A stretch of 64,000 nt of DNA from Polycyclovorans sp964425915 (GTDB lineage: Bacteria > Pseudomonadota > Gammaproteobacteria > Nevskiales > Nevskiaceae). Both the position numbers and the translations under genes were made by a program. Position 1 is the stretch's first letter. Each line of letters starts with the position of its first letter. The DNA lies in assembly GCA_964425915.1 (NCBI GenBank), contig CAYROO010000009.1:1-64000 (forward strand). The letters are read 5' to 3'. This document shows positions 1 through 8,419 of the stretch, one piece after another. The notes beneath the pieces are model-generated. The model searched no databases. It was not told where the DNA came from and was given only the letters and a program-made list of their open reading frames with translations.

Positions 1-18
1 ACGTTCAACGGTCGGTAC

Positions 19-209
19 TGGGTGCCCGATCACGTCGGGCATGACGGTAGGTTGCGTCACCCCGGACCTGATCCGGGGTCCACGTTCAACGGTCGGCACT
101 GGATGTCCGATCCAGTCGGGCGTGACGGTGGGTCGCGTCACCCCCGACTTGATCGGGGGTCCAGCTTCGATGGTTGGCACTGGACGCCCAATCACGTCGT
201 GCGTGGCGA
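19..209. repeat. REP-like palindromic module array 1 (five modules)
   Basis: Five copies of a roughly 28-bp imperfect palindrome alternate in orientation at about 19-47, 55-82, 99-127, 136-163 and 179-209. In one orientation a module opens GTCAC or GTCAT and closes GTCCAG or ATCCAG, around a core such as CTTGA or CCTGA. Spacers of about 15 nt read roughly TTCAACGGTCGGCA. The arms change together between copies (CCCCGGA with TCCGGGG, CCCCCGA with TCGGGGG), so the stem is kept. The last module runs into the 3' end of the sulfotransferase gene and contains its stop codon. Confidence 0.85.
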
Positions 210-1367
210 CGAAAGGTGCTTCTCCCGGTACGCGGCAAACGCCTCCCGAATACCATCGTCGCTGAGTCCAAACTGTTCCGCGCTGTAATCGTGTCCGCCC
301 TGATGGGTTTTCTCGTCTTCCACCAGCCAGGCACGCATGCGCGCTTCGGCATCGTCGTCGCGCGGCCAGCCAAGGAAGGCGTAGACCTGTTCGACCACGG
401 CCATCGGCTGTTTCACGGTGTCGCGGAAATCCACGTCCAGGAACTGGTCCGGTGCGGTCTGCCGTACCTCCATGGTGTGATACAGCGCGCGCCGCATCAG
501 GTCGTGCCAGGTGCGCCCGGCGCGGTGAGCATCAGCATTGGCGCTGTAGATGCACCACAGGGTGTGGATGAAACTGGCGATGGAGGGAATGCTCTGCACC
601 GGGTCCCGGTGGGTGAGAATCACCTGCACACCCGGGAACACCTTCAGCAGCAGGTGCATGCGCAGCAGGTGATGCGGCGCTTTCAGCACCCAGCGGCCGG
701 GCGCCTTGCCGCGCTGCCGCTGCTGCCACTGCAGAAACTGCAGCATCCGGCGCAGGTAGTCATAGGCCGGCGTCTGGTCCTGGGCATCCAGCCAGCGGTC
801 GTAGCCAGGGATGTCGGCGTAGGCGTTGAAGGCGCTCATGAAGCTGTGCTCCATCAGCATCACTTCTTCATCGGCTTCGTCGGCATTCATCGGGTGGATG
901 GCGGCCAGCTTGGGCATGGCGGTGGTCATCATCGCCACCATCTCGTGGGCGGCGCCGATGCGGGCGGTCGGGGCTTCCAGGGTTTCGCCGGGGAAGGGCA
1001 CCGGGAACTGGGATTCCCAGAACGCCATCCACGAGAAGCGCGGATCGCGCGACAGCAGACGATGCAGCTTGGTGGTGCCGGTGCGCGGCAGGCCGACGAT
1101 CACCAGCGGCGCTTCCACCGTTTCGTCGGCGATCTCGGGATGCGCCGCAAAGGCGGCTTCCACCCGCAGCCGGTTGGCGAGCTGGGTGACGAGCTTCTGA
1201 CGGAAGATGCCGGCGCCCATGTCTGACAGGCGCGCCTCGCTGTTCAGCGCAGCGCACAAGGCATCGAGGCCGGGGCGGAAGCTGGCATCGCCAAAGTCAT
1301 CGAGGCCACTGGCCTGTTGGCGGGCTTCGGTCAGCAGGGCATCGGAGGTGAAGGTCATGTTGGGCAT
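192..1367 (-). CDS. Sulfotransferase family protein
   Basis: Predicted cytosolic PAPS-dependent sulfotransferase of the Sulfotransfer_3 type, 391 residues from the start chosen here. The 5'-phosphosulfate-binding loop reads GLPRTGTTKLHRLL at about residues 92-104, and the 3'-phosphate-binding segment reads LTHRDPVQSIPS at about 251-262. The acceptor cannot be told from sequence; related proteins act on hydroxylated lipids or small molecules. The open frame extends upstream to 1529, but that part overlaps the DUF1214 gene and is arginine-rich, so I use the ATG at 1367; an ATG at 1358 is also possible. The DUF1214 gene lies 91 bp upstream on the same strand and may be co-transcribed. The last two codons and the TGA lie inside a REP-like module. 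Confidence 0.85.
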   Translation of the reverse strand: MPNMTFTSDALLTEARQQASGLDDFGDASFRPGLDALCAALNSEARLSDMGAGIFRQKLVTQLANRLRVEAAFAAHPEIADETVEAPLVIVGLPRTGTTKLHRLLSRDPRFSWMAFWESQFPVPFPGETLEAPTARIGAAHEMVAMMTTAMPKLAAIHPMNADEADEEVMLMEHSFMSAFNAYADIPGYDRWLDAQDQTPAYDYLRRMLQFLQWQQRQRGKAPGRWVLKAPHHLLRMHLLLKVFPGVQVILTHRDPVQSIPSIASFIHTLWCIYSANADAHRAGRTWHDLMRRALYHTMEVRQTAPDQFLDVDFRDTVKQPMAVVEQVYAFLGWPRDDDAEARMRAWLVEDEKTHQGGHDYSAEQFGLSDDGIREAFAAYREKHLSSPRTT

Positions 1368-1458
1368 TGCGGTTGCGGTTGCCCCCGCCCGCGTACGGGA
1401 GAGGCTGCCCGGATAGGGCGGGAACGGGCGCGCCGGGCGGCGCGTGCGGCGTGCGCGA

Positions 1459-2568
1459 TCACGCCGATTCCGCCAGCAACGCCGTCCGCTTGAGGACACG
1501 TGTGGTCGGATGAACCGGCTCGCGGGCACCGACCCAGCGCAGGCACATCGTGCCGCGGTCGTGGCCGGCGGTGTCCAGCCGGTTGGGATGCGGCAGGTCC
1601 TCGTGGCTCAGCACCAGAGTGACGCCACCATCGGCATCCGCTTTGGCGCTGTGGGCGTTGTGGTGGATGCGGTGGTAGCGGTAATCCAGTGATTCCATCC
1701 ACCAGTTGTTGATCTGCAGGTTCCAGAAACGGCAGTCGGGAATCCGCGGCAGGTGGATCACCAACACCTCATCCGGCTGTAACTGCCAGTAGGCGTGGTA
1801 GTAGAAGATGTTGGGGTCGCCGCCCACGCGCTGGCACAACGCCTGATCGGCCGGCGGGAGTTCATTGGCACGCGGCAGGTAGCTTTGCGCCCAGTCGGCG
1901 AACAGTCGCGCGGTGCCCTCAACGAAGTGCGCGGTACGGCTGAGGCTGGTGGCCAGGCGCTCGGCCGTCAGCGGTTGCGGCGCGCCACCGTCACGGCGGT
2001 GGATGCTCATCCGTGCCGGCTGTTCGGCGCTGCGGTCGCGAAAGGTCTGACGCACGATCACCGCATTGCTCTCGGCTTCCAGCCGCAGCCCGTTGCGTGC
2101 CGGCGGATGCTGGCTGAGCACGATCTCGAAGCGGCCGTCGGCATCGCAATCCAGATCCGCAGCGTCGAGAAAGCCGGTCTGCGTCATCTTGCCGTCGGTT
2201 TCGTAGCCGCCTTTCTGACTGCCGAAGCTGAGGTAGTCAACGCTGCCACGCTCGCCACGGATCACATACTCGTGACGGCCGTCGATGCGCCCCATGAGAT
2301 AGAGGTTGTCGGGATTGTCGGCGCCGATCTTGGCGGTTTCGTGGGAGGGGGCGAGAAAGCCGGGCGCATCCGGGTCGGCGTATTCCAGGTGCATGTCGAG
2401 GCCGATGCGCAGCAGCCGCGTGAGATAACGAAAGCCTTCTGCGCGGTCCAGCTCGCCGACCGGTGCCTCCGGGCGCAACACCTGTTCGCCCGCACGCTTC
2501 AGGTGATCACAGAAATCCGCCCAGACCTGGCCGCTGATGACGGCATCCCGGACCTTGCTGTCGGCCAT
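1459..2568 (-). CDS. DUF1214 domain-containing protein
   Basis: A 369-residue protein that I recognise as DUF1214-like, mainly from the C-terminal half with segments such as YYHAYWQLQPDEVLVIHLP and FWNLQINNWWMESLDYR. The N-terminal part (AEGFRYLTRLLRIGLDMHLE) matches the helical opening usual in these proteins. No signal peptide is seen. The biochemical role is not established. DUF1214 genes often sit beside sulfotransferase or lipid-metabolism genes, as here. The ATG is preceded by a strong GGAGGAG ribosome-binding site, which supports this start. The gene is followed by the sulfotransferase on the same strand. Confidence 0.8.
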   Translation of the reverse strand: MADSKVRDAVISGQVWADFCDHLKRAGEQVLRPEAPVGELDRAEGFRYLTRLLRIGLDMHLEYADPDAPGFLAPSHETAKIGADNPDNLYLMGRIDGRHEYVIRGERGSVDYLSFGSQKGGYETDGKMTQTGFLDAADLDCDADGRFEIVLSQHPPARNGLRLEAESNAVIVRQTFRDRSAEQPARMSIHRRDGGAPQPLTAERLATSLSRTAHFVEGTARLFADWAQSYLPRANELPPADQALCQRVGGDPNIFYYHAYWQLQPDEVLVIHLPRIPDCRFWNLQINNWWMESLDYRYHRIHHNAHSAKADADGGVTLVLSHEDLPHPNRLDTAGHDRGTMCLRWVGAREPVHPTTRVLKRTALLAESA

Positions 2569-2679
2569 CGATGCTCCTCCGGCGCGGCCTTGCTGCCGCT
2601 GTTGTTTTCGGAGTGCCGACAGTAGTCAGCGGCCGAAACGGGGGCGTCACCTGTTTGAGGTAGGGGCACCACGCGTAAT

Positions 2680-2932
2680 GTCATGCCCGCCGTGATCGGG
2701 CCTCCAGGTGCCGACCGCTGATGCTGGATCCCGGCTCAAGGCCGGGATGACGTTTCCTACCGTCATGCCCGACCTGATCGGGCATCCAGGCATCCACCGT
2801 GGCAGGTGGACCCCCGATCAAGTCGGGGGTGACGATTCCTGCCATCGTCATGCCCGACGAGATCGGGCATCCAGATGCCGACCGTTGATGCTGAATCCCG
2901 GCTCAAGGCCGGGATGACGTTTCCTACCGTCA
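2680..2932. repeat. REP-like palindromic module array 2 (six modules in three inverted pairs)
   Basis: This fills most of the 361-bp space between the DUF1214 gene and the WS/DGAT gene. Modules lie at 2680-2707, 2724-2752, 2762-2789, 2806-2834, 2847-2874 and 2891-2919, alternating in orientation. The linker GTTTCCTACCGTC between pairs is repeated at about 2752 and 2919. Stem arms covary (GCCCGA with TCGGGC, CCCGGC with GCCGGG, CCCCCGA with TCGGGGG). The linker after the last module contains the WS/DGAT stop codon (2930-2932). The rest of the gap, 2569-2679, is the DUF1214 leader, where I see nothing else. Confidence 0.85.
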
Positions 2933-4315
2933 GGCCGCCGCCTCGACATCAAAGGCGGCCTCCAGCTCACGCAACGCATCCCGGGTGTACACCGCCAGCC
3001 GCTGCAGGCTGGGTACGGCCTCGCGGCAACCGAGGAAGCCGACCGCCACCTTGTCGCAGTAGCCCACCAGGGTGATGTTGAGGGCATAGCCATCGAACAG
3101 GAAGGACACCGGGTACATCGCCTCCAGCTCGGCGCCCATCAGGTAGAGCGGCTGCTTGCTGAGCACCACGTTGGAAACGACAAAGTTGAAGAAGGGCGGG
3201 ATCTTGGGCAGCAGGCCGGTCATCTGGCCGAGGATCAACGGTGACAGGCCCAGTAAGGCCAGCTGGTTGAGTGCGTCGGGCGGCATTGCCGAAAGTTCGC
3301 GCTTGGCACGCGCACTGACCCGGTTGACGGCGGCGAGCCGCGCACGCGGGTCGTCGAGATGGGTGCCCAAGGGGCAGACAAAGCCGGCGACCGCATTGCC
3401 GGTCTTGCCGTCCGGCCGGGCCAGGCCCATCGGCACCGAGGCCAGCAGCGGGCGCCCGGGCACCGCATCCTGTTCGACGAGATAGCGACGGATGGCGCCG
3501 CCGCACACGGCCAGCAACACTTCGTTGGTGCTGGCATTGGCGGCCGCCGCAACGGCCTTGAGTCGATCCAGCGGCAGGATCTGGGTGCCGAGCCGTCGTT
3601 GCTGACTGACGGCGACGTTGAACAGGCTGCGCGGCGTCGCCAACGCGGTCATGGTCGGGCTATCGGCGCCGCGGCTCATCTGCAGCAGGGCCTTGGCGAG
3701 ATCGCCGGCCGAGCGGACCTGGCGCCCGGCCAGCGCCACCGGCCGCGTGAGACGCTGCGTCAGTGTCGGCGTTGGCCTGGGCGGCTTGTCACGTTTGGGC
3801 TTCTCGCCCAGCACCCAGGGGCCGTCGGCGCGGGTATCGGTCGGGTCGGTGGTCAGCCAGCGCTGCACCATGCGCATGGCGCCCATGCCGTCGATGGCGC
3901 AGTGGTGGGCCTTGAAGTAAAGCGCAAAGCGGCGGTTCTCCAGGCCCTCGATCAGATGCGCCTCCCACAGCGGGCGGTTCATGTCCAGCGGGTGTGAATG
4001 CAGGCGCGCCACCAGAATGCCCAGCTCGCGCTCACCGCCGGGATAGGGCAGAGCCGAATGGCGCAGGTGGTAGTCCATGTCCACCTCGGCCGTGACCCAG
4101 GCCGGCGCCAGCTTGGACAGCGGTGATTGCGCCAGTCGCGAACCGAAGGGCTCCGGCATGAACGGATGCTCGCGCATGCGGGCCAGCAGACGTTTGAGGA
4201 AGTCCTTCGGCGCGCGCGGCGGCAGGGTGAAGGTCATCAGGGCGCCGACGTGCATCGGCGTACGGGTGGATTCCATGCGCAGAAACGCGGCATCCACCGG
4301 ACTCAGGTATTGCAT
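2930..4315 (-). CDS. Wax ester synthase / diacylglycerol acyltransferase (WS/DGAT)
   Basis: A 461-residue bifunctional acyltransferase that would transfer acyl-CoA to a long-chain alcohol (wax ester) or to diacylglycerol (triacylglycerol). The N terminus LSPVDAAFLRMESTRTPMHVG is characteristic of the family. The catalytic HHxxxDG motif is intact as HHCAIDG at residues 137-143, with the histidines and aspartate present. The C-terminal half contains NFVVSNVV, resembling the conserved SNVPGP-type segment. The start is supported by a purine-rich GAGGGAGGGGG just upstream of the ATG. Its presence suggests storage lipid formation. It stands alone between a REP-like array and the divergently oriented DUF1302 genes. 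Confidence 0.93.
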   Translation of the reverse strand: MQYLSPVDAAFLRMESTRTPMHVGALMTFTLPPRAPKDFLKRLLARMREHPFMPEPFGSRLAQSPLSKLAPAWVTAEVDMDYHLRHSALPYPGGERELGILVARLHSHPLDMNRPLWEAHLIEGLENRRFALYFKAHHCAIDGMGAMRMVQRWLTTDPTDTRADGPWVLGEKPKRDKPPRPTPTLTQRLTRPVALAGRQVRSAGDLAKALLQMSRGADSPTMTALATPRSLFNVAVSQQRRLGTQILPLDRLKAVAAAANASTNEVLLAVCGGAIRRYLVEQDAVPGRPLLASVPMGLARPDGKTGNAVAGFVCPLGTHLDDPRARLAAVNRVSARAKRELSAMPPDALNQLALLGLSPLILGQMTGLLPKIPPFFNFVVSNVVLSKQPLYLMGAELEAMYPVSFLFDGYALNITLVGYCDKVAVGFLGCREAVPSLQRLAVYTRDALRELEAAFDVEAAA

Positions 4316-4379
4316 CGAACCCCCTCCCTCACGCAGTTGTTATGTCACCAAGATGCCGCAGTTGTCTGGCCTCGACCAG

Positions 4380-4431
4380 TTCTGTCGGATTTGGCCCACA
4401 GCGGCTGGCGCTATTTTCTGTCGATTTGGCC
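4380..4431. promoter_or_regulatory. Direct repeat upstream of the first DUF1302 gene
   Basis: TTCTGTCGGATTTGGCC at 4380-4396 is repeated as TTCTGTCGATTTGGCC at 4416-4431, 36 bp start to start and differing by one inserted G. It lies in the divergent intergenic region between the WS/DGAT gene and the DUF1302 gene. A pair of direct sites here is compatible with a regulator binding site. Which regulator, and for which gene, cannot be told. Confidence 0.4.
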
Positions 4432-4513
4432 GCCCCGGTTTCACCGGTTTGGATGAGCCGGCAGACCGGACTGCAACGATAGGCTCCCAGCATCACAAGA
4501 CCGGAGACCGGCC

Positions 4514-6442
4514 GTGGGCATGGAGCAGAACACGACGCGCGGTGTGATTACGCGCGTCTGGAGTGGCGTTTTTCTGTGGGCAGGGATGGTGGGGGCTGTC
4601 AACGCGGCGGAGTTCTCCTTGCTGGGAATGGATGGCAATTACCAGCTGCAGGGCAGCTATGCGCTGGCAACGCGACTGCGCGCGCCGGCACCCGGCATCA
4701 TCGATACGCCGCCCAGTGCGGAGATTCCGATTCCCGACTTCATCAAGCTGCCGGAGTCGAACAACTATGACGACGGCGATCGCAACTTTGCCGAGGGCGC
4801 CATCGTCAACAACCGCCTGACCCTGCTGGGCGAGATCCAGTTGACCCGCGGCGATTACGGTCTGCTGGTGCGCGGTGATGCGTTCTATGACGACGTCTAC
4901 CTCCGTCGCAACGACAACAACGCGCCCAACACCTTGAACCGCACCGACGGCGATCCGCAGTTTGAATTCGAGGGCCAGGTCGATCGTTTCAGCGATGCGG
5001 CGAAGGACCGCTCTGGCCGCCGTGCGCGGCTGCTCGATGCCTATGTCTACGGCAGCTGGTACTTCGGCGAGGCCTCGGCGCTGAACCTGCGGGTGGGGCG
5101 GCATATCGCCGCCTGGGGTGAAAGCCTGTTCTTCTCCGGCGTCGCCCTGGCGCAATCACCCGCGGATGCCACCAAGGCCACGGTGCCGGGCGCGGATGTG
5201 AAGAGCATCCTGCTGCCGGTCAACCAGGTGTCGATGCAGCTGGCGATCAACGAGAAGTGGACCCTGCTGGGGCAGTACAAGCTGGAGTTCAAGCCGGTGG
5301 AGCTGAATCCGGTCGGCGAGTTCTTCTCGGTCAGCGATGTGGTGGGGCCGGGGGCGCAGTTCATCTACGGCATTGAGAACCCGCTCTACCTGCAGAATCT
5401 CGAAGACCTCAACCTGTTGTCGGAGAACCTCGCCGAAACCCTGCAGCTGGTGGTGGATCTGCTGGCGCCGCAGTTGCCGACCCAGGGCGTGACCGACCTG
5501 GTCGGCAACCTGCTGGGGCTGCTCGACCCGCTGCTGCCCGATGTACCGGTGCCGGGCGGGATCATCAATCAGCCCAACACCCCACGCTATGTCAACGTGG
5601 TGCGACAGGAGGATATCCGCCCCAGCGATCACGGCCAGTGGGGCGTGGGGCTGAAGTACCAGATCACGCCGGAGACCACCTTGGGGGCTTATCGGCTGCG
5701 CTATCACAACACCACGCCGGCGCCGGTCCAGAACTATGGTGAGGCGCTGCTGGTGCCCGGCAACGGTATCCTGCGGCCGATCACCACCGGCACTCTGGGC
5801 TTGCAGGTGCCGGTGACCTACAACATCCGCTATTTCGACGGCATCGACCTGTCCGCGCTGAGCTTCTCCACCTCCTTCCTCGGCGCCAATGTCGGTGGGG
5901 AGTTCATCGTTCGCGAAGGGGTGGACGTACTGGTGGATGTCGACGGTGGCCTGCTGGGGCCGGTGCCCACGCCGACCCGCTCCGAGGTCTGGCAGGGCCT
6001 GTTGTCGGCGCTGTACGTGCTCGGGCCACGCTTCGGCTGGGACGCGCTGACCCTGGTCGGTGAGGTGGGCTTCGTCCACGTTGAGGATCTGGAACCGGCC
6101 TGCGGCCCCAATGGCTGCTCCACTGACCTCAGCTTTACCCGCGATGCCTGGGGATATTCGCTGCTGGGCCTGATGGATTTCCGCAACATCACCGCCGGCT
6201 GGGATCTGCAGGTGCCGATCTCCTTCGCCGCCATTGGCAATGGGCAGTCGGCGCTGCTGTCGGGCCTGGGCTCGCTGATGGGCGAGGGTGATATGCGGGC
6301 CAGCATTGGCTTCAACTTCACCCGCCTGCAGCGCCTGGAGGTGGGGGTCAGCTACAACGCCTTCCTCGGCAGCCCGCACTTTGAGAAGCGGCCGTACGCC
6401 GACCGCGATTATGTGGCCTTTACCGGCAAGTACCGGTTCTGA
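4514..6442 (+). CDS. DUF1302 family outer-membrane protein (first copy)
   Basis: A 642-residue protein of the DUF1302 family: large predicted outer-membrane beta-barrels in Pseudomonas- and Nevskia-like bacteria, often linked to hydrophobic substrates such as steroids, alkanes or terpenes. A signal peptide ends near VNAAEFS. Family-typical segments include GRHIAAWGESLFFSG, FKPVELNPVGEFFSVSDVVGPG and QWGVGLKYQITPETTLGAYRLRYHN (quoted in part), and the protein ends in an aromatic residue (KYRF). The GTG at 4514 has GGAG seven bases upstream; an ATG at 4520 is the alternative. The next gene is a clear paralogue, so the pair looks like a tandem duplication. Transport of a hydrophobic compound is an inference. 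Confidence 0.88.
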   Translation: MGMEQNTTRGVITRVWSGVFLWAGMVGAVNAAEFSLLGMDGNYQLQGSYALATRLRAPAPGIIDTPPSAEIPIPDFIKLPESNNYDDGDRNFAEGAIVNNRLTLLGEIQLTRGDYGLLVRGDAFYDDVYLRRNDNNAPNTLNRTDGDPQFEFEGQVDRFSDAAKDRSGRRARLLDAYVYGSWYFGEASALNLRVGRHIAAWGESLFFSGVALAQSPADATKATVPGADVKSILLPVNQVSMQLAINEKWTLLGQYKLEFKPVELNPVGEFFSVSDVVGPGAQFIYGIENPLYLQNLEDLNLLSENLAETLQLVVDLLAPQLPTQGVTDLVGNLLGLLDPLLPDVPVPGGIINQPNTPRYVNVVRQEDIRPSDHGQWGVGLKYQITPETTLGAYRLRYHNTTPAPVQNYGEALLVPGNGILRPITTGTLGLQVPVTYNIRYFDGIDLSALSFSTSFLGANVGGEFIVREGVDVLVDVDGGLLGPVPTPTRSEVWQGLLSALYVLGPRFGWDALTLVGEVGFVHVEDLEPACGPNGCSTDLSFTRDAWGYSLLGLMDFRNITAGWDLQVPISFAAIGNGQSALLSGLGSLMGEGDMRASIGFNFTRLQRLEVGVSYNAFLGSPHFEKRPYADRDYVAFTGKYRF

Positions 6443-6562
6443 TTCCGGCCATGGATCAATCGCCGTTCCTGACCTGAACCCCTAATCAGTTCGGATGAAG
6501 CCGCCCCCCAAGCCGCGCTCTACGGTTCGCGGTAATAACCACAGCGGTGCAGGGAGGAGTTC

Positions 6563-8419
6563 ATGGGCGGATTCTCAGGCCGGGCGGCCGGTATTGGGGC
6601 GGGTGTCGTGATGGCCATACAGGCCGGTGCGGCGTCAGCGGCGGGCTTCAGCCTTTTTGGGGTCGACGGCTCCTACAAGGTGTCACTCGGGTACAGCCTG
6701 GCGGTCCGCATGCAGGATGCCGCGCGCGAGCTGATCGATGCCCCGGTGGACCCGCTGCAGCCGCAGGTGCTGCCGTCCGGGCAGGTGGTGGGCTTCACCC
6801 ACACCGGTTTGTCGACCACCATCAATCTGGACGACGGCAACCGCAACTTCGAGAAGTACTCGCCGATCAACAATCGTTTGACCTCGTTTGGTGAGCTGTC
6901 CTTCCGCAAGGGCAACTTCGGCATCATTGCCAGCGGCGCGGCGTTCTACGACTTTGCCTTCCAGGAACGCAACGACAACGATTCGCCGGACACCATCAAC
7001 AAGTTTGAAGGCCCAGTGGACGAGTTCAATCCGGACACGGTCAGCACCAACGGTGAGCGGGCCCGCATTCTCGAAGCCTATGCCTACGGTGACTTCTATC
7101 TCACCGACGACATCGCGCTGAACCTGCGCTTCGGCAAGCACCTGGTGGCCTGGGGTGAGAGCCTGTTCTTCCCGGGGATCGTTTCGGCGCAGGGCCCCAA
7201 CGACGCCACCAAGGCCTTCGTGCCGGGCGCCGAGATCAAGGAAATTCTGTTGCCGGCGCACCAGGCCTCGTTCCAGTTGCAGTTGGGCTTCAACTACACC
7301 CTGATGGGTTACTACCAGTTGCACTTCAAACCCACTGAAGTGTTCCCGGTGGGCGACTTCTTCTCGGTCGCCGACGTGGTCGGTCCCGGTGCCGAGTTCG
7401 CACACGGCTCGATCAACCCCGCCAGTGGCGCCGGTTGCCCCGGGCTGTTGGACCTCGATCCCCTGCCGCTGGACTTGAGCCAGTTGTGCATGTTGGCGAC
7501 GCCGCTGGGCGGGCTGCTCAATGCCGAAGACACCATCAAGACTATTCGGGGCCCTGATATCGAGCCCGACAAGGATGGTCAGTGGGGGGTGGGGCTGAAG
7601 GCGCAGGTCACCGACAAGACCACGCTCGGCATCTACCACCTGCGCTATCACAACCACAACCCCACGGTGCAGTTGAACTTCGGTTTCGCGCCGCTGGGCG
7701 AGCTGCCCAATGGCACGCCGATCACCACCCAGTTGATCAACCAGGAAGTGCCGGTCACCTACCAGATCCGCTACTTCGACGACATCACCATGAATGCGGT
7801 GAGCTTCTCCACCACCCTGTTCGGTTTGAACGTGGGCGGGGAAGTGATCTACCGCGAGGACATCGATCTGCCGGTGGCTGCGGAAGTGTCCGGTGTGGTG
7901 AGCCCGATCTACTCGCGTGGCGATACCATCCAGGCCAACCTGTCGGCCATCTTCGTGACCAACCCGCGCTTCTGGATCTATGACGAAGTGGCGGTAGCCG
8001 CGGAAACCTCCTTCCTCTACGTCGACGACGTGCAGGCCATCGACGCCCGACCCGGCCTGGTGCCGGTGGGCAATGGCGACACGCTGTTCTACGACGAAAA
8101 GGCAGCGGCCTATCAGTTCCTGGTGCTGCCCAAGGGCCGCAACGTATTCCCCGGCTGGGATATCGGCACGCCGATCTCGGTGGCGCACGCCTACTACAAC
8201 TATGCCTCCAGCGCCGGCACCTTCGGTTCGCTGTTCGGCGAGGGCGATGTGCGACTGGGCCTGCAGGTGATTGCCCAGTATCTGCAGAACCTTGAGTTCG
8301 CCATCGGCTACAACTGGTTCCTCGGCGATCCGGGGGCGTTGGTGGGCAACAGCCCGATTCCGTCCAATCCTGTGGCCGACCGCGAGTACGCCACCTTTAC
8401 CATCAAGTACAACTTGTGA
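6563..8419 (+). CDS. DUF1302 family outer-membrane protein (second copy)
   Basis: A 618-residue paralogue of the preceding gene, 120 bp downstream and in the same orientation. A signal peptide ends near AASAAGFSLFG. It shares the blocks AWGESLFFPG, DATKAFVPGAEIKEILLP, PVGDFFSVADVVGPGAEF and LGIYHLRYHNHN with the first copy, and ends with ATFTIKYNL, a typical final beta-strand. A strong GGGAGGAG precedes the ATG. Its stop codon overlaps the GTG start of the flavin reductase gene (GTGA), so translation is probably coupled. Both proteins should sit in the outer membrane. The substrate is unknown. Confidence 0.88.
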   Translation: MGGFSGRAAGIGAGVVMAIQAGAASAAGFSLFGVDGSYKVSLGYSLAVRMQDAARELIDAPVDPLQPQVLPSGQVVGFTHTGLSTTINLDDGNRNFEKYSPINNRLTSFGELSFRKGNFGIIASGAAFYDFAFQERNDNDSPDTINKFEGPVDEFNPDTVSTNGERARILEAYAYGDFYLTDDIALNLRFGKHLVAWGESLFFPGIVSAQGPNDATKAFVPGAEIKEILLPAHQASFQLQLGFNYTLMGYYQLHFKPTEVFPVGDFFSVADVVGPGAEFAHGSINPASGAGCPGLLDLDPLPLDLSQLCMLATPLGGLLNAEDTIKTIRGPDIEPDKDGQWGVGLKAQVTDKTTLGIYHLRYHNHNPTVQLNFGFAPLGELPNGTPITTQLINQEVPVTYQIRYFDDITMNAVSFSTTLFGLNVGGEVIYREDIDLPVAAEVSGVVSPIYSRGDTIQANLSAIFVTNPRFWIYDEVAVAAETSFLYVDDVQAIDARPGLVPVGNGDTLFYDEKAAAYQFLVLPKGRNVFPGWDIGTPISVAHAYYNYASSAGTFGSLFGEGDVRLGLQVIAQYLQNLEFAIGYNWFLGDPGALVGNSPIPSNPVADREYATFTIKYNL

